Assembly: GCF_009725235.1 (NCBI RefSeq)
Contig: NZ_WJFC01000155.1
Span: forward strand, 1 to 32,277
DNA: 32,277 nucleotides
Source: Scytonema sp. UIC 10036
GTDB lineage: Bacteria; Cyanobacteriota; Cyanobacteriia; Cyanobacteriales; Nostocaceae
Direction of reading: 5' to 3'
How positions within the stretch are numbered: the stretch's first letter is position 1; every line of letters begins with the position of its first letter. The position numbers and the translations under genes are program-made. Under the pieces are notes generated by a model. The model was not told the origin of the DNA and ran no database searches. It worked only from the letters and a program-made list of their open reading frames with translations. This document shows, in pieces, positions 1-7,771 of the stretch.

Positions 1-76
1 TGTAACTAGGAGCATAACTTGGCAGTAAAGGACACTATATGCTTCCAATTATGTTTCGGACAAATTATGCTTCCAA
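1..76. promoter_or_regulatory. Left transposon end with putative TnsB sites
   Basis: Three related boxes are visible. L1 (9-23) is GGAGCATAACTTGGC, the reverse of the other two. L2 (30-48) and L3 (58-76) read GGAC-N5-ATGCTTCCAA. The same box occurs at the right end (5505-5627). Repeated boxes at both ends are expected for TnsB binding. The assignment is inferred from repetition only. Confidence 0.7.
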
Positions 77-77
77 C
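1..77. repeat. Terminal overlap of a circular contig (copy 1)
   Basis: These 77 bases are identical to 32201-32277. The length equals a common assembler k-mer, so the pair is best read as one copy seen twice and the molecule as a 32,200-bp circle. Position 1 is also the outermost TGT of the Tn7-like transposon. The join is biologically sensible: the CTTAC before it matches the CTTAC after the other transposon end. Confidence 0.9.
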
Positions 78-131
78 AGCTAAAATTTTGTAGATTCAAG
101 AACAGGCTCATTTAAATATTTTGACCCAGTT
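78..131. other. Short spacer between left end and tniQ
   Basis: This AT-rich stretch lies between the last left-end box and the tniQ stop codon. No gene is seen in it. Confidence 0.5.
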
Positions 132-1061
132 CTAATATATTGTAGTCCGATTAGAAGCTATTGGAGAGAATGTTTTCCAAAAATCTTGAACAGTAAATCC
201 TTCATAAGTCATGGATTGATGTATCCTTTTTGGAGAAATTTGAGGGTTAGATAATTCAATACTTTCAAATTCTTTCAGTTGAAAATAAGTTATGATTTGT
301 CTATAAAAGGTTTTTCTAGTATTATTAAAAGCTTCAGGAGTAAAAGCAATTAACGAGCCAAAAACTTTGATTAAGTCTAATTGTAAGGCGATTTCAGAAG
401 TTGATAAACTCTGTAATGATAATTTTTCTTGGTTTCCCAACCATTTTCCACAATGATTACAATATCCATGCCGTGTAGTGGCAGTTAACATCGGTAGTTT
501 TTGATTACAGTGAGGGCATTGAGTAACCAAGGGAGAATGATGATGCTCACACATTATAACTGGCTCAAAAGACCATAGTAATGGTTCATATATAGGTAGT
601 TTATTTTGCCGCCAATAGTCATAACATAAAGGACACCAAGCTTTATAGTAACGAGATAAGTAAAGATGATGAATTAGCTCATGCCAATGCATCATTGTCA
701 AAAAAACTAAATCTTCACGTAAGGTCAAAGATTGTAAGCACTCAACTAATTTCGATGTATACCAACCACTAAAATTTAGCAATTTAATATGAGAATAATG
801 GATAAAAGTTCTACCAATAATACCTTTATAATAAGTACAAAAATCCTCATGACCCCAAAAAAGTGGATGAATATTATGCTTAATTAATTTGTCTGGAGTT
901 ACACAATGAGTTTCGGCTAAACGAATGAGATAGCTAATTAGACTTTCACATTTAGATGTACCAATGCCAATTGGTTCTAAAGAGTATAAAGTGCTACGTT
1001 TTTCAACAACCGGAGTTTGAAAATCATAACCTGAATATAATGTTAGTTTTTCAAATTGCAT
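132..1061 (-). CDS. tniQ: TniQ-family transposon target-selection protein
   Basis: This 309-aa protein is the last gene of the transposition operon. TniQ/TnsD proteins couple target recognition to the TnsC ATPase. The N-terminal part has the TniQ-like stretch PIGIGTSKCESLISYLIRLA. The middle and C-terminal half carry cysteine/histidine clusters of the zinc-finger type: CPLC near residue 143, CEHHHSPLVTQCPHC near 172-186, and YCNHCGKW near 201-208. It is much shorter than TnsD of Tn7 (about 500 residues) and closer to the short TniQ of Tn5053-like or CRISPR-associated elements. The ATG overlaps the end of tnsC by 11 bp, suggesting translational coupling. It is the only TniQ on the element, so it must mediate whatever target choice exists. 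Confidence 0.88.
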   Translation of the reverse strand: MQFEKLTLYSGYDFQTPVVEKRSTLYSLEPIGIGTSKCESLISYLIRLAETHCVTPDKLIKHNIHPLFWGHEDFCTYYKGIIGRTFIHYSHIKLLNFSGWYTSKLVECLQSLTLREDLVFLTMMHWHELIHHLYLSRYYKAWCPLCYDYWRQNKLPIYEPLLWSFEPVIMCEHHHSPLVTQCPHCNQKLPMLTATTRHGYCNHCGKWLGNQEKLSLQSLSTSEIALQLDLIKVFGSLIAFTPEAFNNTRKTFYRQIITYFQLKEFESIELSNPQISPKRIHQSMTYEGFTVQDFWKTFSPIASNRTTIY

Positions 1062-2232
1062 TTTCCGTTCCTATTGAGTCTCGTGTAGGTTTACGAATAC
1101 CAACTGGTTTTTTACGCTTTTGAGATGAGAAACTTTGGGATTTTAATTCAGATTGATTACTATATTTTTGCTTAGAGATAGGTGGACGACGTAAACCTAA
1201 ATCTTGGTATAATTCCTCCGTCTTACCTTCTATTTCTGCATATTTTGCTTCTCCTTCCTTAATATGTTTGAGAATATTTCGACATTGACCAACTGATAAA
1301 GCACGTTTTTCTAAATGCTTCAGTGTAACGGTAGAAGCATTTTCATTTAACGCTTCTCCAAAGGCATTTCTCGACCAATTTTTGAAAATCCCAACACATC
1401 CCAAACTGCGTGAATATAAATACTCCCAATGTGATAAAAAATCTGGTGGTTCTCTTGTCGATATTTGATGCTGAAAATTCCAAATTATACTTTGCCAAAT
1501 TTCTCTATCTTCTATAAACTCTGCATTGTAGCGAGGTAAATGGATATAAATACTACGCCGACTTAATTGGTCCCCAATATCATGAAGAGTTAATAAATCA
1601 TAAGTTCCAATTAGTCCATGTAAAATTTGAGTAATATTTGCTAACGATTTAATTGCTTCAGGTACATCTGTTAATTTTCTTCCACTAGCTACAGCTAATA
1701 AATGATGAGCTTCATCAATAAAGAAAATTTTAGGTCTTCGATGATGTAAAGCTTGCTCTAATGCCCACCCTAACTCAGTTTCCAAAATTGTTGGTTTAAC
1801 AATTAATTCTCCATCAAGATTATGATAAACACTTGAAGTTCCGTAATTTATTTTATTTTTAACTAACCCAGGTGGTTCTGCTAGCGCATATAAACAACGT
1901 TTGAGGTGGTCTTTGAAATTAAATAAACCTCCTCCTAACAGACGTGCTTCAATACTCGCAACTGGAATACAACCTCTGTCAACATCTAATAAAGATAATG
2001 ATGACTCAATTATCCATTTTTCAATTAGTAAACGTAATTTTGTTTTACCTACTCCTGTTGGTCCAACAATAAAAATGATTCGTGATTCTCCACAATTAGT
2101 TATGATTGGCTTGAGAGTTTCAAAAGCTATATCTAAATAAGGATGCGCCATTGTATATGAATCATAGTCAGCCAGTTTTTCATGTAACGAGGCTTTTTGA
2201 GAATCTGATGTAAATTGTTGATTATCTTTCAT
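1051..2232 (-). CDS. tnsC: TnsC-type AAA+ transposition regulator ATPase
   Basis: This 393-aa AAA+ ATPase would assemble on target DNA and pass the target from TniQ to the TnsAB transposase. Walker A is GPTGVGKT (residues 57-64) and Walker B is KIFFIDEAHH with D173/E174. An arginine-rich stretch, QLSRRSIYIHLPR, lies in the expected sensor region. The C-terminus is basic and serine-rich, as in proteins that bind transposase. The ATG lies 3 bp after the tnsAB stop and the end overlaps tniQ, so the three genes form one operon. Length and motifs fit the TnsC/TniB family. All catalytic motifs are intact. Confidence 0.92.
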   Translation of the reverse strand: MKDNQQFTSDSQKASLHEKLADYDSYTMAHPYLDIAFETLKPIITNCGESRIIFIVGPTGVGKTKLRLLIEKWIIESSLSLLDVDRGCIPVASIEARLLGGGLFNFKDHLKRCLYALAEPPGLVKNKINYGTSSVYHNLDGELIVKPTILETELGWALEQALHHRRPKIFFIDEAHHLLAVASGRKLTDVPEAIKSLANITQILHGLIGTYDLLTLHDIGDQLSRRSIYIHLPRYNAEFIEDREIWQSIIWNFQHQISTREPPDFLSHWEYLYSRSLGCVGIFKNWSRNAFGEALNENASTVTLKHLEKRALSVGQCRNILKHIKEGEAKYAEIEGKTEELYQDLGLRRPPISKQKYSNQSELKSQSFSSQKRKKPVGIRKPTRDSIGTENAI

Positions 2233-2235
2233 AAA

Positions 2236-4953
2236 CTAGTACTCAGCAAAAGTTTGTAGCTTATCAGGATTAATAAATTCATGAGCCTGAGTCATTCGAT
2301 TATCGTCTTGTTTGCTCTCGATAGCAGATAATTGATTATCACTTGATTCACCGTAAGGATTAATATTTGGTAAACCACCATTTATCACGCTGATAACTTC
2401 AAGTGCTTGTGAGTCCTTTAAGCGTTGTGCAAGCAAACATTCTTCTGCTTCTGTACTAGCCATAAATTGTGCTAATTGTAAAGAGCGAATTTTGTTATTA
2501 CTACCATGATTTTGTTGCTGTTTTTTTAATTCAGTAGTTGCAATAATTATTTCTTTTTCAGAATGTCCTCTAAATAAAGGATAATATTCACTAATGCATT
2601 CAACCCAAATTCCTTGGACATAAGCATAGGCAATCCCAGCATTAAAAGGGTCATATCTAACATTAACTAAAGTTTTTTCTATTTGCGGGTCACGAAATGC
2701 GCTATGCCAATAGTATTTATTATCTATTTTTATTCCCTTTCCAATTTGAACTTTTGCTTTACCCTTTTTTGTTGTTGGTAAAGTGAGAATCCGGAAGTTC
2801 TCATCAAATGGAATCATTCGTCCATTACGGCAACCAAATTGCTTTATCCCGTAAGTAAAAGCTTCATCAGGGCTTTGACCTTGCAATGCTGGATGCTCAG
2901 TTGTATCGTAAATTGAGTAAGCCCATTCTGTTAAATGCATATATAAGAGTCCTAAAGTCCAAACAGAAAGATTTTTAGGATTTACAGATTTAGTCATTAA
3001 TCTGACTTTTTTGGTAATTTGAGTATTACCTGCTAAGTTATACAAAAACTGAGTATTTGTTGTTCCAAATAATCTCTCACAAACACTACTAAATCGAGGC
3101 TTTGCTGGGGGTCGTCTTTTCAAAGTACATTCAAACATTGCTAGTAATGTTTCAAAGTAAGTACTGTAAAACTCCTTGCCATTATCAGTTACAATTGTTT
3201 GAGGTAGTCTTGAATGGCGTTGAACACAAATTCGCAATACCATCATGCAAGAACGATAAGATGGAGGGTCATAGCTGATATAAATTGCTAAAATTCTCCT
3301 TGTAAATGCATCTACTAATAAACTTAGCCAAGGCTTCCCTAGAACTTTTCCTGTTTTAGAGCATCTTAGTTCAATGTCCAACTCTGTATGGTCAATGTGA
3401 GCAATGTGAAAAGGGAAATCGCCATGTCTAGGTGTAGATAATTCTAGTTCCCAATAAAATTCTTCACTTTCATACGCTGCACGAGTCCCTGAACGTTTTT
3501 CTAATCTTGAATAAGTAGGACGTTTTTTTATTTCTGTTATAAAAGTTTTATAACTGGGAATTTGAGTATCACTAATTCCAGATTTTAAGCAAGTATTAAC
3601 AAATGAAGAATAAACGGCTTGTTTACTTTTCTGCTTTTTATTTTCATACTCATCACTGATAAATTTTTCTAACAGTTCTATAATATGTTTGGGCAGTTTT
3701 CTATCTCGATTGCCTTTACGTTTGTCTAACGATATTAATCCCAAATAGCCATAACCGTACTTCTGTTCTGCTTGCCAGTAATTATGGAGCCAACGCCTCA
3801 AAGACCTTTCTTTTGGCGTACCAGTTGCTACTGATTGTTCATCTAAATAAGGTTTTAATAGACTAAAACGACGATTGGCTCCTATTAAATCATCAGTCGA
3901 AGCCTGTTTCAATATTTCTAATGCTTTTGCTCTTATTTGTGATTGATTTTTGATTTTATTTATTTTGATTTTACCGGAGTTTATCAAATCTGAGAACTCC
4001 GATATTTTGAGTTCTATAGTCTCAAACTCTTTCGCACTAAGTAAAAGATAATCTTGACCCACTAAGATAATATTTAAGCTTCTACCATCATAAAAGACTG
4101 ACGTACCTGGCATTAAATCAATTACCGTGTCCGCAATTTTATCTAAATTTTCCGTCCTTTCAATTGCCTTCACAGAGTTTTCTATCACACGAGATTTAAA
4201 AACTCGACATTTCTCAGCTTCTACTAAGGTGTGTATGGTTAAATTTACATAGATCTCTTCTGCCGCTATTAGATTATAAATGTCATCTGCGTTCACACCT
4301 TTATAGTCCAATAACTCAGCTATGGAAATTCCTGGGTGCGCTTCTACTAGTGAAGTAATTATATTGTCGCGTTTTGGAATTATTAACGATAAATTACTTT
4401 TATAGTAATCTTCTAGAAATTCTAGATTCCGCTGTAATGTCCAGTTAATTCTTGCACTCGACCATAGTCGGAAGTAAAAACCAAACTGTTTGGCATATTC
4501 TGACCCTGGTGGTGATTGCCATTTATTATCATTACCAAATTGGTAACGATGAGGACTTTTTTGTGCCAACTTCTCTAATTCTGTTTCTGTTTTACACTCG
4601 ACCCAGCCTGCACTTTGTGAGCTAATTACAAAAAAATCTGGAGTAATTATTACACCTAAATTACGCCCGGATGCCGAAAGATATTGAATTTTAAAAGGAG
4701 GTGGCTGGTCGTAATACTCTAAAACATCTTCTGAATGCTCTAACTGATAAATAAAAGGAAGCTCAACTTTATGCGATTCAAATTGAATTGTGGCACCCAT
4801 CTTACGGCTTGGATAACGCCCTGAAACGTTTTTACAACGACTTCCAACGCTGCGAGATGGTAGAGTTTTGCGAATTCTTTCAATTTCCTGTCGAGCAGAT
4901 GCACTCAGGCTCTGACTTATGCACCATTGGTTAAATTCTTCTTGTGTCATCAT
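2236..4953 (-). CDS. tnsAB: TnsA-TnsB fusion transposase
   Basis: This 905-aa protein joins the two Tn7 nucleases. The N-terminal ~130 residues look like the TnsA endonuclease: E64, D106 (TPDFFVI) and K121 (WVECKTE) have the order and spacing of the TnsA E-D-K catalytic triad, which cuts the 5' strands. The rest is a TnsB-type DDE integrase: D521 (HIDHTELD), D590 (VTDNGKEF) and E626 (CERLFG), with 35 residues between the last two. With both activities intact, cut-and-paste transposition is predicted. Such fusions are known in cyanobacterial Tn7-like elements, including some CRISPR-associated ones. The start MMTQ is preceded by a G-rich stretch. It is the first gene of the leftward tns operon. 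Confidence 0.93.
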   Translation of the reverse strand: MMTQEEFNQWCISQSLSASARQEIERIRKTLPSRSVGSRCKNVSGRYPSRKMGATIQFESHKVELPFIYQLEHSEDVLEYYDQPPPFKIQYLSASGRNLGVIITPDFFVISSQSAGWVECKTETELEKLAQKSPHRYQFGNDNKWQSPPGSEYAKQFGFYFRLWSSARINWTLQRNLEFLEDYYKSNLSLIIPKRDNIITSLVEAHPGISIAELLDYKGVNADDIYNLIAAEEIYVNLTIHTLVEAEKCRVFKSRVIENSVKAIERTENLDKIADTVIDLMPGTSVFYDGRSLNIILVGQDYLLLSAKEFETIELKISEFSDLINSGKIKINKIKNQSQIRAKALEILKQASTDDLIGANRRFSLLKPYLDEQSVATGTPKERSLRRWLHNYWQAEQKYGYGYLGLISLDKRKGNRDRKLPKHIIELLEKFISDEYENKKQKSKQAVYSSFVNTCLKSGISDTQIPSYKTFITEIKKRPTYSRLEKRSGTRAAYESEEFYWELELSTPRHGDFPFHIAHIDHTELDIELRCSKTGKVLGKPWLSLLVDAFTRRILAIYISYDPPSYRSCMMVLRICVQRHSRLPQTIVTDNGKEFYSTYFETLLAMFECTLKRRPPAKPRFSSVCERLFGTTNTQFLYNLAGNTQITKKVRLMTKSVNPKNLSVWTLGLLYMHLTEWAYSIYDTTEHPALQGQSPDEAFTYGIKQFGCRNGRMIPFDENFRILTLPTTKKGKAKVQIGKGIKIDNKYYWHSAFRDPQIEKTLVNVRYDPFNAGIAYAYVQGIWVECISEYYPLFRGHSEKEIIIATTELKKQQQNHGSNNKIRSLQLAQFMASTEAEECLLAQRLKDSQALEVISVINGGLPNINPYGESSDNQLSAIESKQDDNRMTQAHEFINPDKLQTFAEY

Positions 4954-5113
4954 GGTTGCACCCCATCATTACACATATCAATTACAATAAGTCTATTTGC
5001 TCTACTATCTTGTATACATCCGTAGTGATGTAAATATGATGTAACTTATATAAAGTTAACCTTGCTGATAAACTGGTCAGCAGTTGATTTATAGATACTG
5101 GTAAACTGATAAC
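4954..5113. promoter_or_regulatory. Divergent control region of the tns operon
   Basis: This AT-rich 160 bp separates tnsAB (leftward) from the small RHH gene (rightward). It contains repeated TGATGTAA-like words (near 5026-5042) and a short dyad, GCTGATAAACTGGTCAGC (near 5064-5081). These are plausible operators for the RHH protein. No promoter was assigned with certainty. Confidence 0.45.
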
Positions 5114-5299
5114 GTGAGTAAAAGAATTAACGTTACTTTGCCCGACAGTGTTTTAGAGGATTTAGAAGCGTGGGCTGAATTTCAAGGACGCCCCACTGCC
5201 AATCTTGCAGCGTTTCTGATTGAAATGTCCATCAAATTAGCCAAACACAATGGGGAATTTCCTCAAAAGTCATCAATACGCACTTTCCCAGAGCAGTAA
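5114..5299 (+). CDS. Small ribbon-helix-helix regulator of the transposon
   Basis: This 61-aa protein starts at GTG. Residues 3-45 fit a CopG/Arc-type RHH fold: a basic beta strand (KRINVTLPDSV), then two helices with the pattern LEDLEAWAEFQGRPTANL and AAFLIEMSIKL. Such dimers bind short operators and usually repress nearby genes. It is divergent from tnsAB and is the only cargo gene between the transposition genes and the right end. Autoregulation and control of transposition is an inference from position. No strong Shine-Dalgarno is visible before the GTG, so the start is uncertain. Confidence 0.75.
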   Translation: MSKRINVTLPDSVLEDLEAWAEFQGRPTANLAAFLIEMSIKLAKHNGEFPQKSSIRTFPEQ

Positions 5300-5504
5300 A
5301 AACCTTCCCGATTTTTACATAATCTTTCCTTAACCTTCTCCGCTCATCAATTACCCGTTTTTGATTGTAAATTCCTGTAAAAATGCGTGAAAATTTTTGA
5401 TGACCAGGATAAAACCTTAACATATGCCTTTTCTATGCCAGTCAGTACTTTGTCTTAAAAGAAACTTAGGCATCACTGAATAAGGAAAAAATCTTTGCAC
5501 TTGC
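5300..5504. other. Non-coding interior of the right transposon end
   Basis: No convincing gene is seen. A weakly box-like word (CTTAACATATGCCTTTTC, near 5416) may be a degenerate fourth transposase site. Confidence 0.4.
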
Positions 5505-5656
5505 GGACTCTTTATGGTTCCATTTTGCATTTAAGGACAAGTTATCCTTCTAAGGTTAGCAATTGAGAACGAAGCAGCAACGTAATGATAAGGGTTTTAG
5601 ACATTTAAAGACTCAGTTATGCTTCCAGACCCAGACAAATTTTGGGTCTAGTGACA
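5505..5656. promoter_or_regulatory. Right transposon end with putative TnsB sites and a hairpin
   Basis: Three copies of the box GGAC-N5-ATGCTTCCA are seen: 5505-5523, 5535-5553 and 5609-5627, all in one orientation. Between the last box and the terminal ACA lies an inverted repeat, AGACCCA (5627-5633) and TGGGTCT (5643-5649). The terminal bases are TGACA, the counterpart of the TGT at position 1. Confidence 0.72.
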
Positions 5657-5842
5657 CTTACGCATTGACAGAAAACGTCAGATATGGAGTGAGATATTTA
5701 GTGCCTCAACGTTTGATTTTTGAACGAATAAGAACCAACATTACCAACCGTAGGGGCGCAAGGCCTTGCGCCCCTACAAGTCTAAAACGACCATTATTCG
5801 TTAATGCATATAACAGTTAATTTGTACAGTGCGTAAGTTCTA
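5657..5842. mobile_element. MITE interrupted by the Tn7-like transposon
   Basis: Removing the transposon joins 32200 to 5662 and restores a 187-bp element (32193-32200 plus 5662-5840). Its ends are GGACTTACGCATTGACAG and, inverted, GAACTTACGCACTGTAC, flanked by TA on both sides (32191-32192 and 5841-5842). A TA duplication fits mobilisation by an IS630/Tc1-like transposase, but no such transposase is encoded here. It carries no credible gene. 5657-5661 is the transposon's target duplication and also part of the MITE end. Confidence 0.82.
5750..5777. repeat. Perfect 28-bp GC-rich palindrome inside the MITE
   Basis: The half site is GTAGGGGCGCAAGG, followed immediately by its exact complement. 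GC-rich palindromes of this kind are scattered repeats in many cyanobacterial genomes. It could form a long hairpin in the MITE transcript. Confidence 0.85.
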
Positions 5843-5945
5843 AAAGCATTACTTTTTCCAACGATAAAGACTTTGGAATAAGCTAGACTATGTGACAAGA
5901 ATTTAGACAAATTAGAAACAGTATCCCTACAGCAACTTTAACTTT

Positions 5946-6998
5946 GTGGACACTTTTTTGAACGACTCACATCATCCGCATATTCATACAGGTCATCAAG
6001 AATACGTCAGTTCTATAGTGATACGTTCTAATGCACATCAGGCACTCTCTGCCTCATGGGACAAAACTCTAAAGCTATGGGACTTAAGCAATGGCGAGTG
6101 CTTGCGTACTTTTTACGGTCATAGCGACCTAGTTACTTCCGTCGCGATTCATCCAAACGGTCACCAAGCGCTCTCTGGCTCGGAAGATAACACTTTAAAG
6201 CTATGGGACTTGGATAGTGGCGAATGTTTGCATACCTTTTTTGGTCACAACAACCATTTTGGTATCAATTGTGTCGTCATACATCCAAACGGTCACCAAG
6301 CTCTTTCTGCCTCAAGTGACGCTACTGTAAAACTGTGGGACTTAAGAAGTAGAAGATGCCTGTTTACTTTTGAGGAGATCGCTAATACGTTGGTTAACTT
6401 TTCTGTAGTCATACTCCCCAATGGGCACCAAGCTCTCTGTTGTGGGTACGATCATGGTATGATGAGGTTATTAGACCTGTTTAATGGAAATTGTTTGCAT
6501 ACTTTTGAGGACGTTCATTTAGTTGCGGTGGCTCCCAATGGCTATCGGGCATTTTCTGGCTCATTAGGTGATTCTTGGCGTAGTTCCTTTACCAATCCTC
6601 TCAAGCTATGGGATCTTAGCAATGGTAAATGTTTGCATACTTTTGAGGGTCATGGCGACATCATCAGTTCTGTAGTAATACATCCTAACGGTAAGCAAGC
6701 TCTTTCTAGTTCTCGTGATGGTATTATCAAGCTGTGGGACTTAGAAAGTGGTAATTGTTTACATACCTTTTATGGTCATACAACCTGGGTTAGCTCCATT
6801 ATTGTTCATCCTGACGGTAACCATGTACTCTCGGCTTCAGGTGACTGCACCCTTAAACTATGGGATTTACAAACGGGAAACTGTATTGTTAGTTGGACTG
6901 GAGAGAGTCCTCTAAGTTGCTGTGCTATTGCTAAAGATAACGCAACGGTGGTTGCAGGCTCCTGTTCTGGTCAAGTCAATTTTCTGCGCTTAAGCTAG
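5946..6998 (+). CDS. Stand-alone seven-bladed WD40 repeat protein
   Basis: The 350-aa product consists almost wholly of WD40 units. Seven closing strands of the form KLWDL-(S/D)-NGECLHTF are visible, the fourth degenerate (RLLDLFNGNCLHTF), enough for one complete beta-propeller. Each unit also has HPNGHQALS-like loops. WD40 propellers are protein-interaction platforms, and no kinase, protease or NTPase domain is attached here. The GTG start is the first in frame after a stop, and no good Shine-Dalgarno is seen, so the N-terminus may have been lost when the MITE inserted upstream. It lies inside the Tn3-like unit as a passenger and converges with the recombinase gene, overlapping it by 9 bp. 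Its function is unknown. Confidence 0.85.
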   Translation: MDTFLNDSHHPHIHTGHQEYVSSIVIRSNAHQALSASWDKTLKLWDLSNGECLRTFYGHSDLVTSVAIHPNGHQALSGSEDNTLKLWDLDSGECLHTFFGHNNHFGINCVVIHPNGHQALSASSDATVKLWDLRSRRCLFTFEEIANTLVNFSVVILPNGHQALCCGYDHGMMRLLDLFNGNCLHTFEDVHLVAVAPNGYRAFSGSLGDSWRSSFTNPLKLWDLSNGKCLHTFEGHGDIISSVVIHPNGKQALSSSRDGIIKLWDLESGNCLHTFYGHTTWVSSIIVHPDGNHVLSASGDCTLKLWDLQTGNCIVSWTGESPLSCCAIAKDNATVVAGSCSGQVNFLRLS

Positions 6999-7622
6999 AT
7001 TCGTATTTGTCAAAGAAGAAAATGCTTTACGTGCAACTTCCTCTGCTCTTGCTGATGTAACTTTTTGATAGCGAAGTGTTGTTTGAATACTTTCATGTCC
7101 CATCAATGCTCCTAACTCCACAATGTCCATTAAACCAACTCTTTCTGTAGCAAATGTGTGGCGTAAATCGTGAATGCGTACCCCTTGCAGTTCCGGATAT
7201 GGCTCAATCAATTCTCGCCAATTCTTATACACAGTACGATAGCTAATTCTCTTGACTACTTTTGTAACTGGTTGTTGGGCTGTAAACAAAGCAGGACAAT
7301 TATCATGTCTCTCCTCTTTTATATATTTATTAAGCGCATTAGCAGCATCAAAACTGTAGAAACACCAACGCTGTTTGTTCCCTTTACCAACTACTTGAAA
7401 CTTATATTTGTCCAAATCTATATCAGAGATATCTAACGCCAAAAGCTCAGCAATTCGACATCCTGTCTGATGTAATAAATGTACAACTGCATTCATGCGT
7501 AAATCATTGGCTACAGCTTTGTACAGTACATTTAATTGTTCTGGAATCAGAAAGCGTACTATTTCCTCTGAGACGTGCGAGCCAAATATTGCTTTATGTG
7601 TGGCACTCCTCTGAGTTCCCAT
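6990..7622 (-). CDS. Tyrosine recombinase (possible Tn3-unit resolvase)
   Basis: This 210-aa protein has only the catalytic domain of the lambda-integrase/XerD family. The active-site set is complete: R56 (GCRIAEL), K80 (VGKGNKQR), H151 and R154 (HDLRHTFATE), H176 (GHESIQTT) and the nucleophile Y185 (LRYQKV). The usual N-terminal core-binding domain is absent or very short. It lies inside the Tn3-like inverted repeats, so it may resolve cointegrates as TnpI does in Tn4430-type elements. That role is an inference from position. The ATG start overlaps an opposite-strand zinc-ribbon ORF. It could instead be a plasmid dimer resolvase. Confidence 0.85.
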   Translation of the reverse strand: MGTQRSATHKAIFGSHVSEEIVRFLIPEQLNVLYKAVANDLRMNAVVHLLHQTGCRIAELLALDISDIDLDKYKFQVVGKGNKQRWCFYSFDAANALNKYIKEERHDNCPALFTAQQPVTKVVKRISYRTVYKNWRELIEPYPELQGVRIHDLRHTFATERVGLMDIVELGALMGHESIQTTLRYQKVTSARAEEVARKAFSSLTNTNLA

Positions 7623-7703
7623 TGTGCCAATTGTGGTGAATTAGTTGCTTCACTCAAATACCGCTTCTGTCCTTTTTGTGGTTTTGCCTATAAAAATAGC
7701 TGA
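7596..7703 (+). CDS. Tiny zinc-ribbon ORF, antisense to recombinase start
   Basis: Reading from the ATG at 7596 gives 35 residues with two CxxC knuckles: HCANCGELV near the start and RFCPFCGFAY near the end. This is the pattern of a zinc-ribbon tail found at the C-terminus of many proteins. The reading frame is open only from 7572, so this is either a real mini-protein or the stump of a larger gene destroyed by rearrangement. It overlaps the recombinase start by 27 bp on the other strand. Confidence 0.4.
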   Translation: MCGTPLSSHCANCGELVASLKYRFCPFCGFAYKNS

Positions 7704-7771
7704 AATACAAGACATAGTAAGCTTTTCAACTTTGGCTACCATTGATGACAAATGATTTTTGACAGATTCAT

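Larger units (their letters stand above)
1..5656 (-). mobile_element. Intact Tn7-like transposon with TnsAB fusion, TnsC, TniQ
   Basis: The element begins TGTAACTAG and its other end, read inward, begins TGTCACTAG (8 of 9 match). The 5 bases before the left end (CTTAC, 32196-32200 in the circle) are repeated directly after the right end (5657-5661), the 5-bp target duplication typical of Tn7-like elements. Transposition genes fill 132-4953 on the minus strand, and the only other gene is a small RHH protein. It carries no Cas genes and no CRISPR array, so it is a minimal Tn7-like element and not a CRISPR-guided one. Removing it restores a MITE terminus, which supports the exact boundaries. Confidence 0.93.

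Noticed and set aside
1..5656. CRISPR-associated transposon (CAST)
   Set aside because: The TnsAB/TnsC/TniQ set resembles CAST cores, but no cas12k or Cascade genes and no array lie within the element. The three arrays are outside its ends and have other repeats.
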